The position numbers and the translations under genes are program-made. Source: Neisseria sp. (GTDB taxonomy: Bacteria > Pseudomonadota > Gammaproteobacteria > Burkholderiales > Neisseriaceae). From it: 64,000 nt of DNA. The notes under the pieces were generated by a model. The model did no database searches. It was not told the origin of the DNA and worked only from the letters and a program-made list of their open reading frames with translations. Position 1 is the first letter of the stretch, and each line of letters opens with the position of its first letter. This document shows, in pieces, positions 1-14,656 of the stretch. Location: positions 1 to 64,000 of the forward strand of contig NZ_JAUNHL010000004.1 in assembly GCF_030523955.1 (NCBI RefSeq). The letters are read 5' to 3'.

Positions 1-24
1 CTGCTGGTAAGGGGGGAGTAAAGT

Positions 25-53
25 TTGGAATTCTTATTTTAATTCACTATAAA
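25..53 (+). promoter_or_regulatory. thiC promoter (sigma70 type)
   Basis: TTGGAA at 25-30 and TATAAA at 48-53 are separated by 17 bases. This places transcription start near 60, just upstream of the TPP riboswitch. Confidence 0.55.
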
Positions 54-95
54 AATTGCCCACACACTTTTAATTATGTTCTAATACCATCAGAG

Positions 96-178
96 AAACA
101 GGGGTGCTGCCCACTCAAAAGGCAGCTGAGAGAGTCCCTTTGCACCCGATGCGGTTAGCACCGCCGTGGGAAGTTTCG
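96..178 (+). promoter_or_regulatory. TPP riboswitch (thi box)
   Basis: The stretch contains the conserved blocks of the thiamine pyrophosphate aptamer in order: GGGGTGC (101-107), CTGAGAGAG (126-134), CCCTTTGCACCCGAT (136-150) and a closing GGTTAGCACCGCCGTGGGAAG-like arm ending near 172. It lies in the 5' leader of thiC, the usual target. Binding of TPP would lower ThiC synthesis. About 95 bases separate it from the thiC ribosome-binding site; I did not resolve whether control acts by termination or by hiding the site. Confidence 0.9.
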
Positions 179-248
179 AGAACCGGCAGGTTTTCCCTTT
201 ATTGAGCCTACACACAAATCTGCCAATGACTCCTGTTTCCATCCATAA

Positions 249-2147
<1,899 letters not shown>

Positions 2148-2153
2148 CGGGGC

Positions 2154-2308
2154 TATAACGGATTAACTTAACTTTCGCTACGGCGTTGCCGCGTCTTAGC
2201 TCAAAGAGAACGATTTTGCAAGCTGCTAAAGCGGCAACAGAATCCGTTCCGTACGCGTGTACTGTCTGCGGCTTGCTGCCTTGTATCGAAGTAATTTAAT
2301 TCACTATA
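2154..2308. repeat. Correia-like repeat, full-length class (155 bp)
   Basis: Starts with TATAACGGATTAA and ends with TTAATTCACTATA, imperfect terminal inverted repeats with TATA at both outer ends. The interior has the blocks TAGCTCAAAGAGAACGATT and CTGTCTGCGGCTTGCTGCC typical of Neisseria Correia elements (CREE/NEMIS). The length matches the known long class of about 155 bp. It lies directly behind thiC. Confidence 0.85.
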
Positions 2309-2327
2309 TTTTACCTTAACTAAAAAC

Positions 2328-2360
2328 AGTGCCTGTCTGAAACCTTTTCAGACAGGCACT
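2328..2360 (+). terminator. Inverted DUS pair, thiC terminator
   Basis: GTGCCTGTCTGAAA and its reverse complement form a 14-bp stem with a 3-base loop between the two Correia-like repeats. Confidence 0.7.
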
Positions 2361-2433
2361 TATGATAAAGTACACCGTTAATGCTCAAAAATCCGTACCA
2401 TCCCTTAAACTCCCCAAAGGTCTGTAGTCAAAA

Positions 2434-2560
2434 AGCGTTACTGCACCTTAGCTCAAAGAGAACGATTTTGTAAGACGCTAAAGCGGCAACAGAATCCGTT
2501 CCGCACGCGTGTACTGTCTGCGGCTTGCTGCCTTGTATCGAGTTAATTGAATCCGCCATA
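2434..2560. repeat. Correia-like repeat, left end degraded
   Basis: The same interior as the copy at 2154-2308 (AGCTCAAAGAGAACGATTTTG, then CTGTCTGCGGCTTGCTGCC) and a right end reading TTGAATCCGCCATA. The left terminal repeat is not recognisable, so this looks like a decayed copy. It lies 55 bases before the stop of the convergent RTX gene. Confidence 0.75.
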
Positions 2561-2615
2561 CAAAACGGCCGGAACATTTCTGCTCCGGCCGTTTAATTTC
2601 AAAATCATCTGCTGA

Positions 2616-6517
<3,902 letters not shown>

Positions 6518-6547
6518 ATGCCTGTCTGAAACTTTTCAGACAGGCAT
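6518..6547 (-). terminator. Inverted DUS pair, rne terminator
   Basis: ATGCCTGTCTGAAA and its complement face each other across a 2-base loop, with A/T runs on both sides, 48 bases behind the rne stop. Confidence 0.75.
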
Positions 6548-6595
6548 TTTAAACAACATATCATTCAAATGACATACATATCACCAAATAATTAT

Positions 6596-9457
6596 TTATT
6601 TAGCATGTAAATTTCTGGTTTCCACCTGTTCCAGCGGCCCCGTTGGCAAAGTCTCTTCTTGAACCACTTTCACATCGGAACGACGCGGACCTTTAGCGAT
6701 TTCAGGCTGTTCGTAAGCCATAACAGCTTGCAACGCGCTCTGGCTGGTTTGCACCATCACCAAACCGCCCAAATCCGGCAAACCTTCACTCTCTGCAACT
6801 GCCTGAGCCGCATCAGCCTCAGCATCGGCTGTTTCCACACCAACCGGTGCAGCCTCATCCGGCGCAGTTTCTTCTACTACCGTATTTTCACGCTCATCAT
6901 CTTCCAGCGCAAACAACACCGGTTGGTTCTGAACTTCAACCGCTGGTACCGCCGGCTCGATGATTTGCACCGCCACCGGCTCCGGCAAAGCCTCACCCAT
7001 CACATGAGCCACTGCCAAACGTACCCGGTCACCGATTTCATCAATCATCAGATAGTGTTCGATTTTCTCGGCCGATGGGATATTACGCTTTTTATCATTA
7101 CGGTTATTACGGCGGTCGCGTTGGCTTCGATTGCCTTTTTCATTACGCTGATTGCGGCGGCCACGCGCTTCAGCACCGGCTGCCGACACTTCCTCTTCAA
7201 CTGCAGGCATATCGGCAGATACCGCTTCAACCGGAACATCCGGCTCCTGTACTTTGGCTTTCTGTTTTTTTCCGTTATCACTGCCTTCAAGTGCTATGGG
7301 AGCCACTGGTGCCATTGCCGCAGCCGCTAAAGCAACTTCTTCGCTTACCGCCGTACCACCGTCTGCCTGAACCGCAATATTCTGACGGCGATCTGACTCC
7401 TGTTGGCGGCGACGCTGCTTACTTTGGCGCTTTCCACTCTCTTGCTGCTGATCCGCCATGTCTTCGCGCACATCGTTTTGTTGCTTGCTTTGCACTTCCA
7501 GACGCTCTTCACTGCCCGGCTGGTTCTGCTGACGATTATTCTGGCGGCGGCCATTATTGCGTTTATTCCGGTTTTCAACCGCTTCCTCAACCACCGGAGC
7601 ATCATTCTCTTCGTTCACATTGTCTTCATTATTATGGTTATTAGTGCGACGGGATGGATTGCGACGACTACCGGACCGGCGGTTTTGCGACTGGCGGCGG
7701 CCGGCATGGCCGGCTTTATTTTTACTCGGTGCGGTTTCTTTTTCGGTTTCCGCCACCTGCTGCGTGCCAGAACCAAAAATACCTTTAAACCAAGCCTTGA
7801 ATTTGTCCCACCAAGTCAATTCGGCCGGCTTGGCTTCTTCATACACCGGCGCCGGCTGGGTGTGTTTCACACCTTTGACCGCAGGTTCTTGGCGTGCGGC
7901 CTTCGTGGCTTTGCTACCGGAAAACGGCACACTGTCTTCTTTTTCCGGCTCGGCTACCTGTTTGTAGCTCGGCTCGGCGTTATCATCCACATCATCGGTA
8001 CGCACGCGGGTGATTTCGTAATGCGGATTTTCCAGATGGATGTTCGGAATCAACACCACCGACACGTCCAAACGCTCTTCCATGCCGAACAATTCGGCGC
8101 GCTTTTCATTCAACAGGAAAGTAGCCACATCCACCGGCACCTGTGCGTGCACTTCGCCGGTGTTGTCTTTCATCGCCTCTTCCTGAATGATGCGCAACAC
8201 GTGCAAGGCGGTCGATTCGATGCCGCGGATCACGCCGGTACCGGCACAGCGCGGGCAGGCAACATGGCTGCTTTCGCCTAACGCCGGCTTCAAGCGCTGA
8301 CGGCTCAACTCCAGCAGACCGAAACGCGAGAGTTTGCCCATTTGCACACGGGCACGGTCTTTTTTCAGCGCATCACGCAAGGTGTTTTCGACATCGCGCT
8401 GGTGCTTGCTATTTTCCATATCGATGAAATCGATAACCACCAAACCGCCCAAATCACGCAAACGCATCTGGCGTGCCACTTCTTCCGCCGCTTCCAAATT
8501 GGTTTTGAAAGCAGTGTCTTCAATATCGGCACCACGGGTGGCACGTGCTGAGTTCACGTCCACCGACACCAAGGCCTCGGTATGGTCGATGACAATCGCG
8601 CCGCCGGAAGGCAGGCTCACGCTGCGCGAAAACGCACTTTCAATCTGGTGCTCGATTTGGAAACGCGAAAACAGCGGCGTGTGGTCGTTGTAGAGCTTCA
8701 AGCGGCCGACATTATTCGGCATCACGTAGCTCATGAACTCCGAAACCTGCTCGTATACATCAGCGTTATCAATCAGGATTTCACCGATATCGGGGCGGAA
8801 ATAATCGCGGATGGCGCGGATAATCAGCGAGCTTTCCATAAACAAAAGATAAGGCTCGTTGTGCGCACGCGCCGCCTCTTCAATCGCCTGCCACAATTGT
8901 TGCAGATAATCGAAGTCCCACTGCAATTCTTCGACGCTGCGGCCGATACCGGCGGTACGGGCAATCAGGCTCATCCCACGCGGTACTTCCAATTCCGACA
9001 TCACCGCCTTGAGTTCTTGGCGCTCTTCGCCTTCGATTCGGCGAGAAACGCCGCCGCCGCGCGGATTATTGGGCATCAATACCAAATAACGACCGGCCAG
9101 GCTGATGAAGGTGGTCAGCGCCGCGCCTTTATTGCCGCGCTCGTCTTTTTCCACCTGCACGATAACCTGCATGCCCTCTTTGAGAACATCTTGGATGCGC
9201 GCGCGGCCGCCTTCGTAATCTTGGAAATAGGAACGGGAAACTTCTTTGAACGGAAGAAAGCCGTGGCGGTCGGTGCCGTAATCAACAAAGCAGGCCTCCA
9301 ACGACGGTTCGATGCGGGTAATCACACCCTTATAGATATTGCCTTTACGCTGTTCTTTACCCAGCGTTTCGATGTCCAGATCCAAAAGGGTTTGGCCATC
9401 AACAATCGCCACGCGCAGCTCTTCGGCTTGCGTAGCATTGAATAACATACGTTTCAT
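6596..9457 (-). CDS. rne: Ribonuclease E
   Basis: Endoribonuclease that starts mRNA decay and processes rRNA and tRNA; scaffold of the degradosome. 953 residues. The start [10 protein letters not shown] is typical. An S1 domain lies at about 37-120. The catalytic DNase-I-like part carries the metal-binding aspartates in SVDVNSAR and VVIDFIDM. The Zn-link motif CPRC occurs near residue 408. From about 520 to the end the protein is low complexity, Arg/Asn/Gln-rich and then acidic, the expected disordered RNA- and partner-binding tail. The gene is divergent from rluC with a long leader, the same arrangement as in E. coli, where the leader mediates autoregulation. Confidence 0.95.
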   Translation of the reverse strand: MKRMLFNATQAEELRVAIVDGQTLLDLDIETLGKEQRKGNIYKGVITRIEPSLEACFVDYGTDRHGFLPFKEVSRSYFQDYEGGRARIQDVLKEGMQVIVQVEKDERGNKGAALTTFISLAGRYLVLMPNNPRGGGVSRRIEGEERQELKAVMSELEVPRGMSLIARTAGIGRSVEELQWDFDYLQQLWQAIEEAARAHNEPYLLFMESSLIIRAIRDYFRPDIGEILIDNADVYEQVSEFMSYVMPNNVGRLKLYNDHTPLFSRFQIEHQIESAFSRSVSLPSGGAIVIDHTEALVSVDVNSARATRGADIEDTAFKTNLEAAEEVARQMRLRDLGGLVVIDFIDMENSKHQRDVENTLRDALKKDRARVQMGKLSRFGLLELSRQRLKPALGESSHVACPRCAGTGVIRGIESTALHVLRIIQEEAMKDNTGEVHAQVPVDVATFLLNEKRAELFGMEERLDVSVVLIPNIHLENPHYEITRVRTDDVDDNAEPSYKQVAEPEKEDSVPFSGSKATKAARQEPAVKGVKHTQPAPVYEEAKPAELTWWDKFKAWFKGIFGSGTQQVAETEKETAPSKNKAGHAGRRQSQNRRSGSRRNPSRRTNNHNNEDNVNEENDAPVVEEAVENRNKRNNGRRQNNRQQNQPGSEERLEVQSKQQNDVREDMADQQQESGKRQSKQRRRQQESDRRQNIAVQADGGTAVSEEVALAAAAMAPVAPIALEGSDNGKKQKAKVQEPDVPVEAVSADMPAVEEEVSAAGAEARGRRNQRNEKGNRSQRDRRNNRNDKKRNIPSAEKIEHYLMIDEIGDRVRLAVAHVMGEALPEPVAVQIIEPAVPAVEVQNQPVLFALEDDERENTVVEETAPDEAAPVGVETADAEADAAQAVAESEGLPDLGGLVMVQTSQSALQAVMAYEQPEIAKGPRRSDVKVVQEETLPTGPLEQVETRNLHAK

Positions 9458-10012
9458 GATAAATCACCTTAATTGGGCTTCGCCGGCCTGCACGCAATCG
9501 TTGCGGCGGCAGCCAAGCCGGAAAAGGCACTCTACCCAGCGACGTAATCAGTTTTTGAAGTCTCTCCCTGCCATTTTTGGAGATATGCCTGTCTGAAAAC
9601 AGGCAATGCCGTATCACTCAACGGCAAACGGGAGGATAATAATGAGGAAGGAAATATAAAGAACAATTCGCCGCTTGCCTTACGCCGGCGATACCTGCGC
9701 GCTTTTTCATTCAAAAAAGCGGCAACAGGTTTAGAATCTGAGCCGTCATCTTCTCATTGTTTGCCGCGCTAATCGCACCCTGAGCTGCGCTTGATTCAGC
9801 GTCTTACTGCGCTGGCGGGCTGCTATCTCGGCGGCATACGTTCAAACTTAATTACTGCTCCGGCAACGCTGGCTTTTCGCGTGTTCCGAAGAAATTGCTT
9901 TGTAGCGTGCTTTTTTAATTATAAAATCTGCTATTTACAACCTGCCTGCTTCTGTTGCGCCTTTGCGCATCATGTTCATATTAAAGAAACAGGTCACGGG
10001 ATTATAGAGAAA
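9458..10012. other. Divergent rne / rluC control region
   Basis: 555 bases between the start codons of rne and rluC. It holds a single DUS at 9585-9597 on the rne side and otherwise no recognisable gene. The length suits a long structured rne 5' leader as known from E. coli, but I did not establish its fold. Reading frames running through it, including an N-terminal extension of rluC from 9791, look non-coding. Confidence 0.4.
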
Positions 10013-10999
10013 ATGTTGGCAATTAGCAAAGACTTAGTCAATCATTTGGCCGTCGGCGAGGAAGACGGCGGCCAGCGCTTGGATAATTATTTATTCAAAA
10101 TACTCAAAGGTGTGCCCAAAAGCCATGTACTGCGGATTATCCGTTCGGGCGAGGTGCGGCTGAACAAAAAGCGCTGCAAACCTTCCGACCGCATTGCGGC
10201 GGGCGATGTGTTGCGGATTCCGCCGGTGCGCACCGCTGAAAAAACGCCGGCTTCTGCCGCTTCGCCGGTACCCGCGCGCGAATTTGAAGTGGTGTATGAA
10301 GACGACGCAATGCTGGTCATCAATAAGCCGGCAGGGGTGGCGGTACACGGCGGCAGCGGCGTGAGCTTCGGCGTAATCGAGCAAATCCGCCGTGCGCGGC
10401 CCCAAGCGCGTTATCTGGAACTGGTACACCGTCTCGACAAAGACACCAGCGGTCTGCTGATGATTGCCAAAAAACGCAGCGCGCTGGTCAAACTGCACGA
10501 GGCCATCCGCAACGACCACCCGAAAAAAATCTATCTGGCATTAGGCGTCGGCAAGCTGGCGCAGGATACGCTGCACGTCAAACTGCCGTTATTCAAATAC
10601 ACCGGTGCCCAAGGCGAGAAGATGGTACGGGTGAGCGAAGAAGGCCAGTCGGCGCACACTATTTTCCGCGTACGTTCCCGTTTTAACAACGAAGTATTGC
10701 ATCGTGCAGGCCTGTCTGAACTGACATTTATCGAAGCTACTTTAAAAACCGGCCGTACCCACCAAATCCGTGTACATCTGCAATCGCAAAACTGCCCGAT
10801 TGCCGGCGACGAGCGCTACGGCGATTATCAGGCCAACAAACGCTTGCAGAAACTGGGGCTAAAAAGGATGTTTCTGCATGCCGCCGAGTTGCAACTGGCG
10901 CACCCGCTAACCGGCGAGCCGCTGAAACTGCATGCGGAATTACCGGATGAATTGCAGCACCTGCTTGCCCGTTTATCCGAAACGCCAACAGGCAGTTAA
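10013..10999 (+). CDS. rluC: 23S rRNA pseudouridine synthase RluC
   Basis: Makes pseudouridines in 23S rRNA. From the ATG at 10013 the product has 328 residues, close to E. coli RluC (319). An N-terminal S4 RNA-binding domain (RLDNYLFKILKG through SGEVRLNKKR) is followed by the catalytic pseudouridine synthase domain, with the aspartate in HRLDKDTSGLL. An in-frame ATG at 9791 would add 74 residues with no family resemblance, so I prefer 10013 although its ribosome-binding site is weak. The coding sequence contains a DUS variant (10709-10720) read as GLSE. Divergent from rne. Confidence 0.92.
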   Translation: MLAISKDLVNHLAVGEEDGGQRLDNYLFKILKGVPKSHVLRIIRSGEVRLNKKRCKPSDRIAAGDVLRIPPVRTAEKTPASAASPVPAREFEVVYEDDAMLVINKPAGVAVHGGSGVSFGVIEQIRRARPQARYLELVHRLDKDTSGLLMIAKKRSALVKLHEAIRNDHPKKIYLALGVGKLAQDTLHVKLPLFKYTGAQGEKMVRVSEEGQSAHTIFRVRSRFNNEVLHRAGLSELTFIEATLKTGRTHQIRVHLQSQNCPIAGDERYGDYQANKRLQKLGLKRMFLHAAELQLAHPLTGEPLKLHAELPDELQHLLARLSETPTGS

Positions 11000-11020
11000 G
11001 CTTTTGTTTTTTAAAATCGT

Positions 11021-11048
11021 TTTTTTCAGACAGGCCTGTCTGAAAAAA
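11021..11048 (+). terminator. Fused palindromic DUS, rluC terminator
   Basis: Two DUS copies share their centre (CAGACAGGCCTGTCTG), giving a perfect 28-bp palindrome with T and A tracts at its ends. It lies just behind rluC. Confidence 0.6.
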
Positions 11049-11108
11049 ACCGACCCATCCGACTCATTCCATTTAACCCAACATTAACCCATTATTCAGG
11101 AAAGCATT

Positions 11109-11951
11109 ATGCCCAGTATTTTGATTACCGGCTGCTCCAGCGGCATCGGCTACGACACGGCCAAATTTCTCCACCAAATGGGCTGGCGTGTGTTTGCCGG
11201 CTGCCGCAAAGCAGAAGACGTCGCCCGCTTGCAGGCCGAAGGATTGAACGATGCGCTTGAGCTTAACGTAGCCGACAGCGACAGCGTCAACGCCGCTTTT
11301 GAAACCGTATTGGCCGCAACCGGCGGCACGCTCGATGCGCTGTTTTCCAACGCCGGTTACGGCCAGGTCGGCACGGTGGAAGACATTTCGCGCACCGCTT
11401 TGCGCGAACAGTTTGAAACCAACGTCTTCGGCGGCTGGCAATGCATCACGCTGGCGATGAAGGTGTTCCGCCGCCAAGGCCACGGCCGCATTCTGGTGAA
11501 CAGCAGTATTTTGGGCTTTGCCGCCATGCCTTGGCGCGGTGCCTACAACAGCTCAAAATACGCGTTGGAAGGCATGTGCGACACCTTGCGCCAGGAACTG
11601 CACGGCAGCAATATTTACGTCAGTCTGGTCGAACCCGGCCCGGTGGCCACCCGCTTCCGCGAAAATGCCCTGATAAAATTCGAAGAACATATCGATATCG
11701 ACGGCAGCTTCCACGCCGAAGCCTACCGCCGCCAGCTTAAGCGCTTAAAAGCCGTCGGCGCGGTCGCTCCGTTTACCGTAAGCTCGCAAGGCTGCGCGGC
11801 AGTCTGCATACGCGCACTCACTGCCAAACGGCCAAAAGCACGCTACCGGGTAACTTTCCCCACCGTATTGTTCTGGTATCTGAAACGCATGTTGCCGACG
11901 GCCGGGCTGGATTATTTCTCGCGCAAAGCGGTTGAAGATCAGGGGAAATAA
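11109..11951 (+). CDS. Short-chain dehydrogenase/reductase
   Basis: 280 residues of the classical SDR family: NAD(P)-binding motif TGCSSGIG at 7-14, NAGYG at about 81-85, and the catalytic Tyr-x3-Lys in YNSSK near residue 150, with the serine in NSSILG. The substrate cannot be told from sequence. The start ATG at 11109 has AGGAAA upstream. The stop codon overlaps the start of maf (TAATG), so the two are translationally coupled, although no shared pathway is evident. Confidence 0.85.
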   Translation: MPSILITGCSSGIGYDTAKFLHQMGWRVFAGCRKAEDVARLQAEGLNDALELNVADSDSVNAAFETVLAATGGTLDALFSNAGYGQVGTVEDISRTALREQFETNVFGGWQCITLAMKVFRRQGHGRILVNSSILGFAAMPWRGAYNSSKYALEGMCDTLRQELHGSNIYVSLVEPGPVATRFRENALIKFEEHIDIDGSFHAEAYRRQLKRLKAVGAVAPFTVSSQGCAAVCIRALTAKRPKARYRVTFPTVLFWYLKRMLPTAGLDYFSRKAVEDQGK

Positions 11952-12556
11952 TGCACCAACCGCTGCTCTATCTGGCTTCCGGCAGCCCGCGCCGCCGTGA
12001 AATACTGGAAAGTCTAGGCTACCGCGTGGCGCGTTTGCCGGCCGATATCGACGAGACGCCGCAGGAAAACGAAGCCGCCACCGATTATGTATTGCGGATG
12101 GCCTGCGAAAAAAACGCCGCCGCACTGGCTTTGTGGCATCAACGGCAACACGCCGCACCCGATGCTCCGGTGCTTACCGCCGACACCACCGTAGCGCTCG
12201 ACAACCATATTCTGGGGAAACCGGCAAACACCGCCGAAGCCCGCCAGATGCTGCAAGCCTTATCCGGCCGCCGCCATCAGGTGCTCACCGCCGTCTGCCT
12301 TTGCCACAACGGTGCATCACACAGCTTCATACAAACCAGCGACGTGCGTTTCAAAGCCTTAAGCGATGCCGAAATCGACGCCTATATTGCCAGCGGCGAA
12401 CCGCTCGACAAAGCCGGTGCTTACGGTATTCAAGGGGTGGGCGGCATATTTGTCGAACACCTGCAGGGCAGTTTCACCGGCGTGATGGGCTTACCGGTAT
12501 TCGAAACCCGCCAGCTGCTGCTCGACAGCGGCTGGCCGGTACCGCCGTTTGCCTAA
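11951..12556 (+). CDS. maf: Maf family nucleotide pyrophosphatase (dTTP/UTP type)
   Basis: 201 residues. Maf proteins cleave non-canonical or excess nucleoside triphosphates to monophosphates. The N-terminal signature SGSPRRREIL and the segment DKAGAYGIQG followed by GLPVFET match the YhdE-like branch (dTTP/UTP) rather than the YceF branch (7-methyl-GTP). The branch call rests on remembered signatures. The start overlaps the SDR stop by one base. Confidence 0.88.
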   Translation: MHQPLLYLASGSPRRREILESLGYRVARLPADIDETPQENEAATDYVLRMACEKNAAALALWHQRQHAAPDAPVLTADTTVALDNHILGKPANTAEARQMLQALSGRRHQVLTAVCLCHNGASHSFIQTSDVRFKALSDAEIDAYIASGEPLDKAGAYGIQGVGGIFVEHLQGSFTGVMGLPVFETRQLLLDSGWPVPPFA

Positions 12557-12567
12557 AACAGACCCTA

Positions 12568-12729
12568 GGGTCTGTCGACAATTAACGCAACGGCGGTGTT
12601 TTTGGTCAAAAATCCCCGTCTGCGGCGTTAAAAATGCTCGCAAGGTGTTCAACCTTGCTGTGCTTTTTGCCTTGCATACGCGGTTTTTGCCTCAAAAAAC
12701 CGCTTCGCCGGTTAATTGTCGACAGACCC
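12568..12729. mobile_element. TA-flanked miniature element, copy 1 (162 bp)
   Basis: Perfect 19-bp terminal inverted repeats, GGGTCTGTCGACAATTAAC at 12568-12586 and its complement at 12711-12729, flanked on each side by TA (12566-12567 and 12730-12731). The interior has no coding potential. A second, inverted copy is at 44253-44439. A TA duplication is typical of IS630/Tc1-like transposition, so I read this as a non-autonomous MITE. The sequence left of it (ACAGACCC) looks like the end of a further, lost copy. Confidence 0.75.
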
Positions 12730-12752
12730 TAGATTTTGCGAAAGAACAAACC

Positions 12753-13403
12753 ATGTCACCCAAACTGATTATTTTCGATTGGGACGGCACGCTGGCCGAC
12801 ACCACCGCGCCGATTATCCGTACCATGCAAGCCGTGTTCCGCGAATGCGGCTGGCCGGCTCCTGCCGATGAAGCGGTACGCCCCTTAATCGGCAACAGCC
12901 TCTCCGGCATTATCGCCCGCCTGCTGCCGCAAGCCGATGCCGCGCAACAAGCGGCGGTGGCACAAGCCTATGCCTTGAGTACGCTGAACCCAAACAATCA
13001 AAACATGATGCTGTTCGCCGAGGCACTTCCCTGTTTGGATACTTTAAAACAACGCGGCTATTGGCTGGCCGTAGCCACCGGCAAAGGCCGCAGCGGCCTT
13101 GACGGCGCCATCGCGCAAACCGGCACCGCCGGCTACTGGCTCGCCACCCGCTGCGCCAGCGAGTGTCCGCCCAAGCCCGCGCCCGATATGGTGCTGGAAC
13201 TGTGCGACGAGTTGGGTGTTGCACCTGCCGACGCGCTGGTGGTCGGCGACACCACTTACGACTTGGACATGGCCGCCCATGCAGGCTGCCGCGCGGTAGC
13301 CGTTTCCACCGGTGCGCACACCCCCGACATGCTGGCTGCCTCGCCGCATCTGGCCCTGCTTGGCTCCTTAGCCGAGTTGCCCGCATTACTGGACCGCGTG
13401 TAA
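12753..13403 (+). CDS. HAD-superfamily phosphatase (Gph-like)
   Basis: 216 residues from the ATG at 12753. Motif I is FDWDGTLADT at residues 8-17, with both catalytic aspartates; a cap domain follows; the lysine motif lies in CPPKPAPDM, and motif IV is VVGDTTYDLDMA. It resembles phosphoglycolate phosphatases of the Gph / pyrophosphatase PpaX type, but the substrate is not defined. The reading frame stays open to 12549, through the MITE, and that extension is not protein-like. The MITE right end is only 23 bases upstream of the start, so the native leader has been replaced. Confidence 0.85.
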   Translation: MSPKLIIFDWDGTLADTTAPIIRTMQAVFRECGWPAPADEAVRPLIGNSLSGIIARLLPQADAAQQAAVAQAYALSTLNPNNQNMMLFAEALPCLDTLKQRGYWLAVATGKGRSGLDGAIAQTGTAGYWLATRCASECPPKPAPDMVLELCDELGVAPADALVVGDTTYDLDMAAHAGCRAVAVSTGAHTPDMLAASPHLALLGSLAELPALLDRV

Positions 13404-13479
13404 ATGCCTGTCTGAACAATGCCTGTCTGAAAACAAATAATCATGAATCCGTCAGCCAAAACGGTTTTCAGACAGGCAT
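13404..13479 (+). terminator. Three-DUS cluster behind the HAD gene
   Basis: Two forward DUS (from 13404 and 13419) are followed by one reverse DUS ending at 13479. The second and third can pair (TGCCTGTCTGAAAAC) across a loop of about 32 bases. Confidence 0.45.
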
Positions 13480-13523
13480 CCATCACCTACAATACCGCCA
13501 TTCTTACTTAAAGCCTTGTCATC

Positions 13524-14540
13524 ATGAATTATCATATCCGCCGCGATAACGACTCCGCCCCTTCCGATCCGCAACACATCCCTTCCGCAAGCTCTGCGGA
13601 AAACAGCTGGGAGCGCCAAACCCTGCGCGAGCTTTTGTTTGCCTCGCAGCAAGAGCAGCGGCGCGCCCGCTTGTGGCGCAACGTTTGGCGCGGCGTGTCG
13701 GTGTTGATGGTGTTATCGGTATTGGTCAGCCTGCGCAGTTGCGGCAGCAGCGGTAGCGACGGCAAATCCGTATCCGCCGATCACACCGCCATGATCGAAT
13801 TGAACGGCGAAATCGGCGGCGGCTACCAAGATCAAGTCGCCATGTTACGCAAAGGCATGGAAGATGCTTACGACAACAAACGAGTAAAAGGCATCATCAT
13901 CCGCGCCAACAGCCCCGGCGGTTCGCCGGTAACTGCCAACACCGCCTTTGCCGAAATCCGCCGCCTGAAAGCCCAGCATCCGAAAATACCGGTGTACGTC
14001 GTTACTGAAGACATGTGCGCCTCCGGCTGTTATTACATCGCTGCGGCCGCCGATAAAATCTACGCCGACCCCTCCAGCTTGGTCGGCAGTATCGGCGTCA
14101 TCGGCGGCGGCTTCGACTTTACCGGTCTGATGGACAAACTCGGCATCAAACGCCGCCTGCGCACCGCCGGCGACAACAAAGGCATGGGCGACCCCTTCAG
14201 CCCGGAAACACCCGAACAACAAGCCATGTGGCAGGCCATGCTCAAAGACATCCACAACGAATTCATCCGCGCGGTGAAAACCGGCCGCGGCAACCGATTG
14301 CTCGACAAACAATATCCCGACGTGTTCAGCGGCCGTATCTATACCGGCCTCGAAGCCCAAAAAGTCGGCTTGGTCGACGACTTCGGCAATATCTACAGCG
14401 TCGCCCGCGAGGTGATCCAAGCCCCCGAAATTGTGGATTACACTCCGCAAGACGATAACTTCTCCAGATTACTCAGCCGCCGCCTCAGCAGCCAAGTCGA
14501 AGAAAGCGTGCGCCAAATCATTGAAGAAAAAGGCTGGTAA
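13524..14540 (+). CDS. sppA: S49 family signal-peptide-peptidase-like protease (SppA)
   Basis: 338 residues, the short single-domain bacterial form. A transmembrane anchor lies at about 50-68 after a charged cytoplasmic start; the protease domain faces the periplasm. The catalytic serine lies in CASGCYYIAAAADKI and the general-base lysine in GDNKGMGDPF. Family members degrade cleaved signal peptides in the membrane. Expected neighbours are not diagnostic here. A reverse DUS follows at 14544-14558. Confidence 0.88.
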   Translation: MNYHIRRDNDSAPSDPQHIPSASSAENSWERQTLRELLFASQQEQRRARLWRNVWRGVSVLMVLSVLVSLRSCGSSGSDGKSVSADHTAMIELNGEIGGGYQDQVAMLRKGMEDAYDNKRVKGIIIRANSPGGSPVTANTAFAEIRRLKAQHPKIPVYVVTEDMCASGCYYIAAAADKIYADPSSLVGSIGVIGGGFDFTGLMDKLGIKRRLRTAGDNKGMGDPFSPETPEQQAMWQAMLKDIHNEFIRAVKTGRGNRLLDKQYPDVFSGRIYTGLEAQKVGLVDDFGNIYSVAREVIQAPEIVDYTPQDDNFSRLLSRRLSSQVEESVRQIIEEKGW

Positions 14541-14656
14541 ACCGTTTTCAGACAGGCATATCGTGAACTTAATGACTTCGACACAAGACAGCAACACCGC
14601 AGCACAGTAAATTCACAATAGCCATTCCCATCCGTATTTTCAGACAGGCCTATGAT

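Noticed and set aside
7403..8281. 292-codon frame opposite rne
   Set aside because: Antisense shadow of the repetitive rne tail; no ribosome-binding site, no family resemblance.
9791..10012. 74-residue N-terminal extension of RluC
   Set aside because: Cys/Phe-rich and unlike the family; the S4 domain begins right after the ATG at 10013.
12549..12752. N-terminal extension of the HAD phosphatase
   Set aside because: It is translation through the miniature element; motif I starts a few residues after the ATG at 12753.
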